Shown: in pieces, positions 13,056 through 25,154 of the stretch
Numbering within the stretch: position 1 is the stretch's first letter
Layout: each line of letters opens with the position of its first letter
Assembly (NCBI GenBank): GCA_963965975.1
Contig: OZ014412.1
Location: 14,026,849-14,090,848 of the forward strand
Direction of reading: 5' to 3'
Source of the DNA: Xestospongia bergquistia
Lineage: Eukaryota; Porifera; Demospongiae; Haplosclerida; Petrosiidae
DNA length: 64,000 bases
Notes under the pieces: model-generated
Database searches by the model: none
Seen by the model: the letters and a program-made list of their open reading frames with translations, nothing else
What the model was told of the DNA's origin: nothing
Made by a program: the position numbers and the translations under genes

Positions 13056-16000
13056 GCGAATTATTAACAGAAAGAGGTTTTATTGACGATATCAAGTGGG
13101 TTTTATTGGTGAGAATTCTTATATATGTATACATATGTAATTACGTCTTGACAAAGGTGATGTGATGAATAAGAATGTACTAGTGCAATCATGCACTACT
13201 TGCTCAGGTCCAGATTGCTTAAAGGACCTTGTCCCTACCTATGAAAAAAACGAGTAAAGGTTTCTGCGGCTATCAAAAGTCATCTTGAAGTAAACTTTTT
13301 TTGTCATGCATGGTACATTGAGAACCTATCCATTATCGGATGATGAAAAAAGAAAGAAACCAAGTCCTTGTGATGTTCCTTTAAGCTTCATTGAGTCTCC
13401 AAGATGTTTTAGCTGTTAGGAGAAATTAAGGGGTATAATCATTAACCTTTTATATACGAAATTAATTATTGTGGGACTGACGTTAATACTAAATAATTAT
13501 TAAAAAATAGCTGAGGACACTTCGTTGAAGCCTCTGTTGTGTTAGAGCGTTTTCTGTTGCCATGCTAACCTTTATACTTGTCCTATAAGATACTTTAAGC
13601 TGTTATAATGGACTGTATACTTGATGAACTGTCTATAGTTGTTTACCTTCACAAACACTTGAGGTAAGTACGTTTATCGGAATATAAACTTTATGTTTAT
13701 GTCTATTATTATGTAACAACTTCTGACCATTATAAAAGTTAAGAAAAATTACTCTTGCAGAAGTTAAAAACCTATTACGGGGTTGCTAGAACATACAAAG
13801 ATGAGAAAAATAGTTATGTAGGTTATATTATATATATATATATATATATATACATACATACAATATAATATATAATATTTATGCATATATAGCTTTTCTT
13901 TTTTGGATGAAAACCGACAGTCCTGAGTAATCATTGAGTTTTTGGTTACAATTTTTTTGTCAGTTTGGAAATCACTCATTGTGATTTCAAAAATACTCGA
14001 AGAGAAAGAAACGTTGTTTGTAAATGCTTTTATTAAGAAAAATTTATTTTATCACTGCTTTTGTAATACAATACGCATTAAGTATGTCACATGATTAAAC
14101 TACAAGATCTAGGCCTCATGAAGACTTTCCACCTACTGAGAAGTTGAGATTCTTCTCAAACTTGTTTACTAAGATTAAAAGTATTAAGTTATGCTTGATT
14201 GGTGAGTAAATTCTTTAATAGATTAAATACACTATTCTATCTTGATCAGATAGGTGCCACACGGCAATAACAAGTTTATCATCAGTTAAGTTAGCCTGAA
14301 ATGAAAGATTGTGAAGGTGTTTCAATAGTTTATTAGTCGAAGGTTAGAGGTTCTAGATAAAGTATATTTGTTTTAAGCAACAGCTCTAATAAGCATAAAA
14401 AATCAATAATGTACAGTCTCACTGCCTTATTGTTTGTTAATGTCATTGCTGACTAATGAATGATTGACATATATAGTTCACTAATTTGCTCATACCACTT
14501 TGTACAACATTGAACAACTACCATGCAAACATAGTTTATTAAATTGTGCATGATATTCAAATAGTTAATCATATAAAATGTAATAGTCCACATATAAATA
14601 GAAGAATGTTAACATTAACAAGAGGAGAATAAATGTTTAAAACAGGATCTTTGCCATTACTCCTTGGTCTCTGGTATCTTGTAAATCATTATGACAATCA
14701 AGGGGATCATACTCAAACTTTGTAAGTATGTTAGATTGTCCACCTACCTGTTAATGCATCCAATACTTCCTCTGGTGTTAGGAGTAAAGATTCAGGAACT
14801 TTTGTCATTATATTTTTGTTTTGACATAAGCTTATTGGAATGCCTTTCCTGTAAAAATTCCAATTATCATGTATACACACTGGTATATATATACACAGAG
14901 TACCACAGAATTAGATTAAATTGACAAGCTGTGTGGGTTCATCTTTTATGATGATATGCTTGATTTTGTGATATCCATCTATGATTCTTTTTGCTGACAG
15001 TATTATTTTAATATTATTTGACTCTATATTGGACCAACCTGATAATCTTATGAAATCTCATTTATGCCAGTTTAGGGCATTGTCACATTAACACTTCAAT
15101 ATCTAGAGAATTCTGAGCTCATAACTCTTGAGAATTCACTCTGAGACATTGTAGACTTGTATGGAAGCTGCAATTATTATAGAAGTATCTAACACTTCTA
15201 CTACCAAGCCTTTTTAGTTATGGTTATTGTTTTATCATTGACTTCTATATACGAAAAAGTCATGTTCAAGTACAGTCTTAAATACTGGGTTAATAGATTG
15301 TCTTCAAGATTGCCACTTTACCTAAACAAGATCCCACCAAGATTTTGAGAGGCAGCTCTATTAATTTTGTACGAGAGTAACAGAACATTGAAAATATTAT
15401 ATTTATAGCCACATTCAATGTTAATTTTTACTTACTTAAAACAAACTGTTAGCATTTTTATCTTTGAACTTTCAAAAAGATTGAAATATAATAATTATAA
15501 GTTTTATTTATTAAGTTTTCTTGAAAATGTAACTTTTAAAATATTGAAATTAAATTTTAAATAAAATTTAAGCTTTTAAAAATATTGAAATTTTGATCAC
15601 AAATTTTCAGTAATTATGTCATTATTTAAATGTTTCATATTTCATCATATCATGTTGCATTGGTCCAAACATAAATTTTTAAAAAGGTTGAAATTGAATT
15701 GGTCCACACCACAAAACTATTGATTTTGAGAAGCTTTTAACAATGAACACTGCTGATCAAGCTTTTTAATCACAGTAACTTCCACACCTAGTACTTACTT
15801 TCTTTTGTGGCCAACTATTTTACAAACTGTTCCATTTCTTATAGTCATGAAAAACATTAATGTCCATAAAAAAGTTACTGACAATTTTGTTATAATCATT
15901 CTTTTGTTTCATTATTACAGATAATGTTATCAATCATTCACTACTGTTTGATTAAACATCATATAAAGAAATTGGTTTGTGGCCATATCTAATGCATACT

Positions 16001-16589
16001 GTCTTAGGAATGCATTATGAACATACACGTCCAGTAAATGGACGTGTTAATTTAAGACTATAGGTCCGGCAACTGAATCACAGACGTCGACGTCGACTAA
16101 AAATCTAAAACAACGCCCAATTGACCCAATCAGAAGTACATTATAGTTGCTGCATCATATAACAGATTATACATATGTTGTGTAGGAGACTTTCTTTTCT
16201 ATAATAATATTCAGGCTAAAAATTCAGTTTAGCTATTTGCAGATTTTCTAAACCTCTCGATTTCGCGAGTAGAAGGTTCCAAAAGCGGGTTGAGGGGGCA
16301 ATCAAGGACTTGGACTTGTGCTCTTTTACTCTTCATTTGCTTGAGTTTTGGCGGTCAAAGACTATAAAAGTAATGGTTCTGGCGCCACAACTACTCAAAG
16401 ATGTGATTAGATCACCATCTATTTACTTTTATTCACTCAACACTTCGAAACAACACAGGAAAAATATATTGAATACATTCATTGTTTTTATGTTGTAAAT
16501 ATATGTTGTTTTGTTGTGTAATTACAATTGTAAATATACCAACAAAAATGTACTATGTATTTTTTAGGTGTCGTATATATACATGATAT
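13056..16589. other. AT-rich spacer with a TA microsatellite and a short palindrome
   Basis: No gene is supported. A (TA)n run lies at about 13828-13852. ACACGTCCA / TGGACGTGT forms a 9-bp stem with a 5-nt loop at 16025-16047, shortly before a GACGTCGACGTCGAC stretch (about 16083-16098) that is CpG-rich for this region. A short ORF at 13309-13419 (MHGTLRTYPLSDDEKRKK...) has no recognisable domain. Confidence 0.4.
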
Positions 16590-16912
16590 ATTACGTATTT
16601 TGTACAACGATTGTAACATTGTTGTAATATATACATTATTATATAATACCACTGTTGTTTATACAATGTATATATTACAATCCTTTTACAACAATTGTAA
16701 CATTGGTGTAATATAATACATTATTAATATCACTGTTGTTTATACAATGTATATATTACAATCCTTTTACAACAATTGTAACATTGTTGTAATATATACA
16801 TTGTTAATACCATTGTTGTTTATACAATGTATATATTACAATCTTTTTACAACAATTGTAACATTGTTGTAATATATACATTATTAATACCACTGTCTTT
16901 TATACAATGTAT
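16590..16912. repeat. About four tandem copies of an ~82-bp palindrome-rich unit
   Basis: The core ACAACAATTGTAACATT (first copy ACAACGATTG) begins at 16604, 16687, 16769 and 16849, giving periods of 83, 82 and 80 bp. Each unit alternates TTGTAACATTGTTGTAATATATACATT with TTTATACAATGTATATATTACAA, which are largely self-complementary. The array ends directly at the outer edge of the transposon inverted repeat at 16913. Confidence 0.75.
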
Positions 16913-17330
16913 AGAGTAAATTACACAAGAACGGACGTATCACTTTCGGCCGCATCTAGCAAGATAAACTACCAAGAGAACTGGCATTTCTAGCTTACTG
17001 TTGTAAACTACGACCTGAATAATTAATATAACAAGTGCTTTGAAAGTTTTAGGAAGCTTTTGTGAATAGCGACAAGGTTTTGAAAAAAATTTTCGGAGGC
17101 AGCAGTAAGCGGACAAGTATGATGTAAAATCGTTCAATCGCCAAAATTCCTTCAATAACCAAGCAAAGCGATAAGGCTATGGCTGTTGTTATCAAGTAAC
17201 AATGGAACTACAATAGTATAATCAAACTTTTTAAATCTGCTAACACATCGTTATTTTTCAGAGGAAATTTGCTAAGTAGGTGGGGCTATGATTATTCGAC
17301 CACACTTGCACGTGTCAATAGAAGTCAGAT
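16913..17330. repeat. Left terminal inverted repeat
   Basis: This pairs with 25155-25563. The outermost 80 bp differ at only a few positions. Inner matches include CGGACAAGTATGATGTAAA / CGGACAAGTATCATGTAAA, TTATCAAGTAAC / CTATCAAGTACT and TAAGTAGGTGGGGCT / TGAGTAGGTGTGGCT. Confidence 0.7.
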
Positions 17331-17569
17331 AAGACTACTAAGCGTCATCACAGATATTCTGAAAGGTACGATAAGATTAGATACTCAATAGATTTATTTG
17401 TAGCATGTCACATAGTCTATAATGCTAATACTACTGTATTATAGTGACTTGAGTAATTGGTTCAAGTATAATTGTACTCACCTTGACGTCTCAAATTGTT
17501 GCCTTTGCTTGAGTGACAATTAAAATTAACATTATTTGCCAAAACACCTATTTGGATGTTCATTGTCTC

Positions 17570-18157
17570 TAGTGTTGTTTTAGTTAACTATAACTAATAC
17601 TAAAATATTTTTAGTAGAGAGTAAAAATTTTAGTTAACTATAACTAAAACTATAACTAATATTTTTTTCCAATGTTACTATAACTAAACTAAAATTAAAA
17701 CTTTCTTTTGAACTATAACTAATGCTATATTAAATAACCTCAATTATATTAGTTACTAACCACATAGAATGTGTAAAGCATTTAACATAATTATCATGTT
17801 AGTTAGTGCATACCTGAGTTGTTTGTGGATTTAACCTTCCATGCATGAGTGATTTTCTAGTTATTATAGTTAAGCTTAACTAGAAAGCATGCTTACAGCT
17901 AGTATAGCAGCTGGTCCTGGCAGGCCAAGAAAAAGTGGAGTATGTATCTTCCTGAAGAAAACAAAAGTGTTTGCTTATTAAATATGACTATAACTAATGC
18001 TATAACTAAATTAAATTTCACATTAATACTATAACTAATACTACTAAATTAAAATTAGTATTAATACTATAACTAATACTATAACTAAAAATAAATTTTA
18101 CCTTTTGCTATAGCTAAACTAAAACTAAAACCCCTTATGTCTACTAAAACAACACTA
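17570..18157. mobile_element. hAT-type MITE with 8-bp target duplication
   Basis: The element begins TAGTGTTGTTTTAGT and ends with its reverse complement ACTAAAACAACACTA. It is flanked by a perfect 8-bp duplication, ATTGTCTC, at 17562-17569 and 18158-18165. The TAGTG start and 8-bp duplication are typical of the hAT superfamily. The 588-bp interior has no gene and is rich in ACTATAACTAAT-type motifs. It is nested in the 8.65-kb element. Confidence 0.85.
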
Positions 18158-18165
18158 ATTGTCTC

Positions 18166-19438
18166 CATAAGTATAAAACATCTCATAAGACACCTTGGAG
18201 ATTTTCCTATCTCTTTTACATCCATATTCAAGATATTCATGCACATACCTTCAAAAGAAACATTTTCCATAATAAAATAATTAACTATAACAATGTTCCC
18301 AATACTTTAAAGGAAAACTAGAATAGCCATCTGATAGAGTTGAGGCTAATTAACTTACATATTATTGATGTCTTCTTTCTTATTTGAGATATACCCGATT
18401 GAAGTGCTAAAGTTATTGGCAGTGTTCTCAAGTATGGCAAAACCAACTGGAGAGCTTTATCAGACTTGTAGTTGTGAAGAAACCATAATTTTTATGTTAA
18501 GGACTTTTCACTTTTTGTTGCCATTAGAACCAAAAGTGCAATAGCAAGTTACAGCTTTCATATTAATAGCCTAGGACTTTCCCCATATGACTTTTTAGTA
18601 ATATTTTAACCTTTGTTGTGATGGTGACCAGCACTGACAAGATTACAGCAGGATAACACCATACTCTGCCAAATTTTCAAGGAAGAATATTTGACAAATA
18701 GCTTCTTTGGGAGCATTTGCAAGTGGAAATTTTCAAGAATTTCCTATCGCTCTCATCATAAAATTGTACAATTTATAAGTTTGCAAAATTCCCAAATATT
18801 CTTCAAAAATTTTGCAGTGAATGATGGTTTAGCTTATAATAGTTCTATATCTAAATCTAAGGCCAAATTATAAAAGCATAGGGACTAGCATATATTATGT
18901 CATTGTCATTTGTGGTGTCATTCTATTTGTAAATCCTTGGCAAACCCAATGAGATCTACAAGTGTACATTACTATTTTAAGAACAAAGTGGATGTACCTA
19001 GTCCTTAATGCACTAATGTTGTAATAGCCTCTTGTTAAATAATTTTTGTTCAACTGAAACTTTGTCTACTGCTGCTACACTTAGATTATTACAATCATTT
19101 ATGTTTAGATCAGTCTTCAAATGTTTGATCTGGGCAACCAAGTACATATAGAAGTAAATTTTATAGTGTTACTTATCCTGCATCAACCGACATTATCGCT
19201 ATAATAACTCAAACACATTCTCTATCTGAAAAGGTATTAAGTCTCCAATAGGTCAGTTTCCTTTTGTATTTTCCTTTGATGTTCTTATGCACCTAGTGTC
19301 TCACTTTAACTCAAGTACTCTCTTTCAAACACATTCTCAATATCTCAAGACAGCTAGTAACAAATCTCTGATAGGAAGGTTGTGTATGTTGTTCATCTAT
19401 AATTGACATACTTATCTGTAGTCTTTGTGTTCTATCAA
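18166..19438. other. 5' noncoding part of the pogo element
   Basis: No coding region is supported. The pogo promoter should lie here, but no clear promoter motif was seen. Confidence 0.4.
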
Positions 19439-22400
19439 ATGGCAAGTAAATCACTTCCTCTTAGTGGGCGTGTACTCTATTCATCCAAGTTCACACATGA
19501 TATTCCACAATCTTGCTCTGCTCGACCTCTAAAATATAAAACTTGGACTTCTGAAAAATTAGAACAGGCATGTCAAGCAGTTGAGAGTGGATTGTCTTTG
19601 AGACAGGCAGCAGAAGAGTATCAAATCCCTAAATCTACTATTCAAGATCATGTTTCGGGAAAAGTTTCAAGTGGTAGCAAGAGTGGTCAAAAGTATCTAA
19701 CAGATGAAGAAGAAGAAGAGCTGGTAACATTTTTATTGGAAACTGCAAAAATAGGATTTCCACGTACAAGGAAGGAAGTTATATCAATAGTACAAGCTAC
19801 AGTTGATAGAAAAGGAAGGAATGTGACAGTTTCTAGCGGTTTGTGGGAGGGATTCAGGAAACGACATTCAGAACTTTCTCTCCGAATTACTGAGCAAATT
19901 GCTAACAATCGTGCTTCAGCCTGCTCCCCAGACGTCTTGAGTAATTATTTCGATATTTTAGAGCAAACGATTCAGGAAAACGACCTTGTTTCAAAGCCCA
20001 CCCAATTGTTCAACTGTGATGAAACTGGAATGCCACTAGATCCAAAACCTCCAAAGGATGTGACTGCTAAAGGTGTCAAACATCCAAGAGCAATAACAAC
20101 TGGAAATAAAACACAGATTACAGTTCTTGCATCATGTAATGCTGCTGGATATTGCATACCACCCTTTGTGATATTTGACCGAAAGTTTCTGAAACAAGCA
20201 ATGGTTGATGGAGAAGTCCCCGGGACTATGTATGATCTCTCAGAATCCGGGTGGATCAATAGTGAACTGTTTGATTTATGGTTTGTCCATCATTTTTTGC
20301 CTCATGCCCCAACTGTACGACCAATTCTACTCCTACTCGATGGTCATTCTTCACACTATAATCCTTCAGTAATTAATAAGGCAGCAGAAGAGAAAGTGAT
20401 CATTTTTTGTCTACCCCCACATTCATCACATGAAACCCAGCCTCTGGATAAAGGTCCATTTGGACCATTAAAGTCTTCATGGAGGCAGGTATGCCGAAAG
20501 TTTTTAGTGGATAATCCAGGCAAGGTAGTCACAAGATTCACCTTTTCAAAACTATTTAGTGAGGCATGGGCATGTGCAATGACGATGAAAAATATTCAAG
20601 CTGGATTCAAATATACAGGAATCTACCCCTTGAACAGGGATGCTATTGTTCCATCAAGAAAAGATGCCACAAGCACACTTGCACAGTGCACAAGACTGAA
20701 ATTTATACCACTATATAGCCCTGCACGACGATACAGGCCTCCCATTACTCAAGAAGCTGTATTCACAGAAGAGGAAGAATCAAGATTTCAAAAAAGGTTT
20801 CAAGAAGGTTATGATATTACTTCTGATGATCGTTATAACCAATGGAAAAAAAAGCATCAATCAAGTAATGATGGTAGTGGATTCGTTGATCAAGAGCTTG
20901 ATTTGAGTTCCCAATTCTCCCACAATGACACAGTTGCTAATGATGCCAACACTCGTATGTTTTATCAATACCCACATTACCCACCAGATTCTAGATACCC
21001 ATATTTCCCACAAGACACTCTTCCATACTTTCCATTTTTTGTGCCAGCATTTGATCCTCGTTTTCAAAGTTGTCCTTTCACTGCGAGTGCTGAAAGTAAT
21101 ACATATCCTTTTGTCTGTCATCCTCCTGAACAACCTTTGCAATCTGCAGTTCTTCAAAAATCATCCATTTTTTCAAAGATTTTAGAAGAAGAAAGATCAT
21201 TACCCTTTTGTAAGCTTCCAGTTATACCACAAAAGAAGTCTGGAAAAGTCTTAACAAGTGCAGAGAATCGTATGGCAATTGAAGAAAAAGAGAAAAGGAA
21301 ATTAGAAGAAATGAGAAGGAAGGAAGAAAAAAAAGAAAAAAGAAGTAAGTATATACATAGATACTGCAACTTACACATTCTTACTTTGATTAGATCAAGC
21401 TAGGATAGCTCAGTTAAAAAAAAGTGAGAATGACATACCCAAATTTTGATTCCTCAATATTGTTATAGAAAGTTCTTGCTCTAAAAAGTCCTGTACTGGT
21501 TCAGCCCCTATTAGCAGTTCTCAATCTACATCAAACGATCCCACTGAAGGTAGGTATTTGCATAATTTCATCTTAAGTCTAGCACCTTTTCAACCAGTAT
21601 CAATGATGGTACTGTTATATTATACTGTGGTTATAGGTTGCTCATTGTTTACAATGTCTGAAGAACTATAGAACAGTTTAAATGAAGGTATAGTGTTAAT
21701 TTATTGAATTAGTTTATATACCACATCAGGTGCTGCAGGTATCTCCAAGTCTCCAATAGGTTAGTTTGTCTGTTATCCTCTATATTATCCATTGGTATAA
21801 TAATCTAGCCTCTAGTATTCAATCTCGGACACATTCTCGGTCTCAAACGTCAACCACTGTCAAGTCTCCAATAGGTCAGTTTGTCTGTTATCTTTATAAT
21901 TATTCATTGTTATAATAATCTAGCCTCTAGTACTCAATCTCAGACACGTTCTCGGTCTCAAAAGACAACCACTGTCAAGTCTCCTATAGGTCGGTTTGTC
22001 TATTATCTTTTCTATTATTCATTGTTATAATAATCTAGCCTCTAGTACTAGGTTAGGGACATATTCTCAGTCTCAAAAGGTAACCAATGTCAAGTCTCCA
22101 ATAGGTCAGTTTGTCTGTTATCTTTTCTATTATTCATTGTTATAATAATCTAGCCTCTAGTACTCAATCTCAGACACGTTCTTGGTCTCAAAAGGCAACC
22201 TCTATCAAGTCTCCAATAGGTCAGTTTTTCTGTTATCTTTTTTGTTATTCATTGTTATAATAATGTAGCCTCTAGTACTCAATCTCAGACACGTTCTCGG
22301 TCTCAAAAGACAACCACTGTCAAGTCTCCTATAGGTCAGTTTGTCTGTTATCTTTTCTATTATTCATTGTTATAATAATCTAGCCTCTAGTACTAGGTTA

Positions 22401-23839
22401 GGGACATGTTCTCAGTCTCAAAAGACAACCACTGTCAAGTCTCCTATAGGTCAGTTTGTCCGTTATCTTTTCTATTATTCATTGTTATAATAATCTAGCC
22501 TCTAGTACTCAATCTCAGACACGTTCTTGGTCTCAAAAGGCAACCTCTATCAAGTCTCCAATAGGTCAGTTTTTTCTGTTATCTTTTTTGTTATTCATTG
22601 TTATAATAATGTAGCCTCTAGTACTCAATCTCAGACACGTTCTCGGTCTCAAAAGACAACCACTGTCAAGTCTCCTATAGGTCAGTTTGTCTGTTATCTT
22701 TTCTATTATTCATTGTTATAATAATCTAGCCTCTAGTACTAGGTTAGGGACATGTTCTCAGTCTCAAAAGACAACCACTGTCAAGTCTCCTATAGGTCAG
22801 TTTGTCCGTTATCTTTTCTATTATTCATTGTTATAATAATCTAGCCTCTAGTACTAGGTTAGGGACATGTACTCAGTCTCAAAAGACAACCACTGTCAAG
22901 TCTCCTATAGGTCAGTTTGTCTGTTATCTTTTCTATTATTCATTGTTATAATAATCTAGCCTCTAGTACTAGGTTAGGGACATGTACTCAGTCTCAAAAG
23001 ACAACCACTGTCAAGTCTCCTATAGGTCAGTTTGTCTGTTATCTTTTCTATTATTCATTGTTATAATAATCTAGCCTCTAGTACTAGGTTAGGGACATGT
23101 TCTCAGTCTCAAAAGACAACCACTGTCAAGTCTCCTATAGGTCAGTTTGTCCGTTATCTTTTCTATTATTCATTGTTATAATAATCTAGCCTCTAGTACT
23201 AGGTTAGGGACATGTTCTCAGTCTCAAAAGACAACCACTGTCAAGTCTCCTATAGGTCAGTTTGTCTGTTATCTTTTCTATTATTCATTGTTATAATAAT
23301 CTAGCCTCTAGTACTCAATCTCAGACACATTCTCAGTCTCAAAAGACAACCACTGTCAAATCTTCTATAGGTCAGTTTGTCTATTTCTTTTATATTATTC
23401 ATTGTTATAATAATATAGCCTCTGGCACTCAATCTCGGAAACTTTCTCAGTCTCAAAAGGCAACCTCTGTCAAGTCTTCAATAGGTCAGTTTATCTGTTA
23501 TCTTTTATATTATTTATAGTTATGATAATCTAGCCCCGAGTACTCAGTCTCTGACACATTCTCAGTTTCAGACAAGTTCTGAATTTCAAAAGACAACCAT
23601 TGTTGAGTCTCCAATAGGTATTTATAACACATATATTGCTCACTTGCAATAATATTTAATGTAGAAAAGTACTGCATTTGCAGCAGGAGGAGTTTGGCAG
23701 AATGATTTATTGTGACAATGCAAATTGCTCAATTGGCTGGTGGCATTTTGAATGTGCTAATCTTAAGAGAAAACCAAGAGGGACTTGGTATTGTTCTCTA
23801 TGTGATAATGTATCGAAACTAGATGAACCAAACTCGTGA
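19439..23839 (+). CDS. Pogo/Tigger transposase with micro-exon repeat region and C-terminal PHD finger
   Basis: The large first exon (19439-21344, about 635 aa) has a psq/CENP-B-type helix-turn-helix (LEQACQAVESGLSLRQAAEEYQ, then GLWEGFRKRHSELSLR) and a DDE domain. Its catalytic aspartates are in NCDETG, LLLDGHSSH and QPLDKGPFG. A proline/tyrosine-rich stretch and a charged EEKEKRKLEEMRRKE tail follow. Spliced exons are inferred at 21469-21549 (81 nt), 21730-21759 (30 nt), fifteen 66-nt exons, one 84-nt exon (23534-23617) and a last exon at 23665-23839. All junctions are phase 1. The last exon encodes a PHD finger (YCIC, then CDNANC, HFEC, WYCSLC), but one base is missing between YCICSR and EFGRMIYC. 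I chose the ATG at 19439; an upstream in-frame ATG at 19403 adds 12 hydrophobic residues. It acts in the nucleus on its own ends; it is probably inactive here if the frameshift is real. Confidence 0.75.
21809..23617 (+). repeat. 115-bp tandem array, each unit one micro-exon plus one intron
   Basis: Sixteen units start at 21809, 21924, 22039, 22154, 22269, 22384, 22499, 22615, 22730, 22845, 22960, 23075, 23190, 23305, 23419 and 23534. Each has a 66-nt open segment (last unit 84 nt) ending ATAG, followed by a GTCAGT-like donor, a 48-50 bp intron with stops, and a TCTAG-type acceptor. The exons are phase 1-1 and encode about 22 residues in two versions: SSTQSQTRSRSQKTTTVKSP (A) and SSTRLGTCSQSQKTTTVKSP (B). 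The order is AAB AAB AAB BBBB AAA, so a 345-bp higher-order unit is visible. Confidence 0.85.
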
Positions 23840-24219
23840 TTGTCATTTAATAAACTTTCAATTGACCACCTGAAAAACTGAGTATATACATGTTACCATA
23901 TATCCTTGCATAATGTAACACCTTGTCAGTGGTCATTGAACCTTTTAACAGCCTTTACTTTATTATAATATACATTACCTACCTATATGTGTTAGTGAAT
24001 AATCATGGCCACACCTATTCAGCTGATTTCCTGAACAACAACTTGTTTTCAGATAATAAAGTTTTAATTGTATGACTTTTATAGTTCACATATTACTTGA
24101 TAAAAATAGCCATAGCTTATGACTGTAGGCAATATATTTAGATTATGAGACTATTATAAATAGATCAATCAATAATAATAATGGATAAGACAAAAATTAC
24201 CTATACGAGGAACTTATTA

Positions 24220-24999
24220 TACCATGTCCGAGTTGAGAAGAGCCCTTCATTAAAAAAAAGGTGTTTTATGCATGGAATGTAAGGTGAGGAATTTCCTTCC
24301 CTATTAAACACAATTAGCGCTGAAGCACATTTTAATTATATTCATTATTTGTTCACGTGAATGTCATGCGAACAGACCACGTTTTCTCTCGTGTTTGTGA
24401 ACATGCCAACTGGAAAGAGATTGAGAGCGCAAACAAAGGAGGTTGTTGTGAATGTCTATGGATATTTTGAGGAACTTGGCAGGCGTAAACGGACTGAAGG
24501 AGGACTGGAGGTGAATCGGATGAGTCTGATGATTCCAATCAGTCTGATAGTTCCGATGACGATTAGTTGTAGGCATTCTCAGTCTTCTTTCTTCGTCGAA
24601 AGGTTTTTTCAAAACCATGGTGGCTTTATAGCTGTCTCAAATCATAAAAGATGATACCTGGTTATTATTTTAATAATAATTGTTATAATATACCATTTGT
24701 TTATATAATTAGAATTGTAATTTTGAATTGCCACGTGATAGATGGCTGACTTCTCAAAGCGAAAATTGTTTTTTATTAAACCCTCGAAGGTGTGCAATTC
24801 GAAGTATGTGAAAGGTATGCCATTGAAAATGTATGGAGTTTTCTAGTTTGGTACTTTCTCGTAGTGCTAGAGAGCCAAATTTTATATATAAAATGCGCAT
24901 TTGCAAGATAAATCGATTGTGCAAGTTTCATGTCAATAGCACGTAAAACGGCGAAGTTATTCACATGTCTGGGTGGGCCCTCTCAACTCGGACATGGTA
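24220..24999. mobile_element. Tc1/mariner-type nonautonomous element with transposase N-terminal remnant
   Basis: The ends are TACCATGTCCGAGTTGAGA at 24220 and its reverse complement ending at 24999, each flanked by TA. The interior holds a plus-strand remnant from 24403 (MPTGKRLRAQTKEVVVNVYG). It resembles the N-terminal helix-turn-helix start of IS630/Tc1-like transposases, which suggests a deletion derivative of an autonomous element. It lies between the pogo stop codon and the right TIR. Confidence 0.7.
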
Positions 25000-25154
25000 T
25001 AGTAATCAGCCATTATCAGGTATTATTCAGAATTTGAAAAATTAGTAAATATAATTTCGTTATGAATAGATTGCAGTTACAGATAGTGAAACACAATAAG
25101 TTCTGAACCAATAATTCAGTAATCATTTAAAAGCAATCACATCTAAATGCGTGC

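Noticed and set aside
13831-13850. TA runs here and at 33411-33446
   Set aside because: Ordinary microsatellites in AT-rich DNA, noted only as landmarks.
16310-16498. 62-codon plus-strand ORF
   Set aside because: No domain or splice partner seen; likely chance.
22527-23519. ORFs reading through the 115-bp repeats without splicing
   Set aside because: They cross the introns and hit stops every one or two units; the spliced phase-1 reading explains all units.
21809-23617. CRISPR-like array reading of the 115-bp repeats
   Set aside because: The whole unit repeats, with no unique spacers, and the context is an animal transposon.
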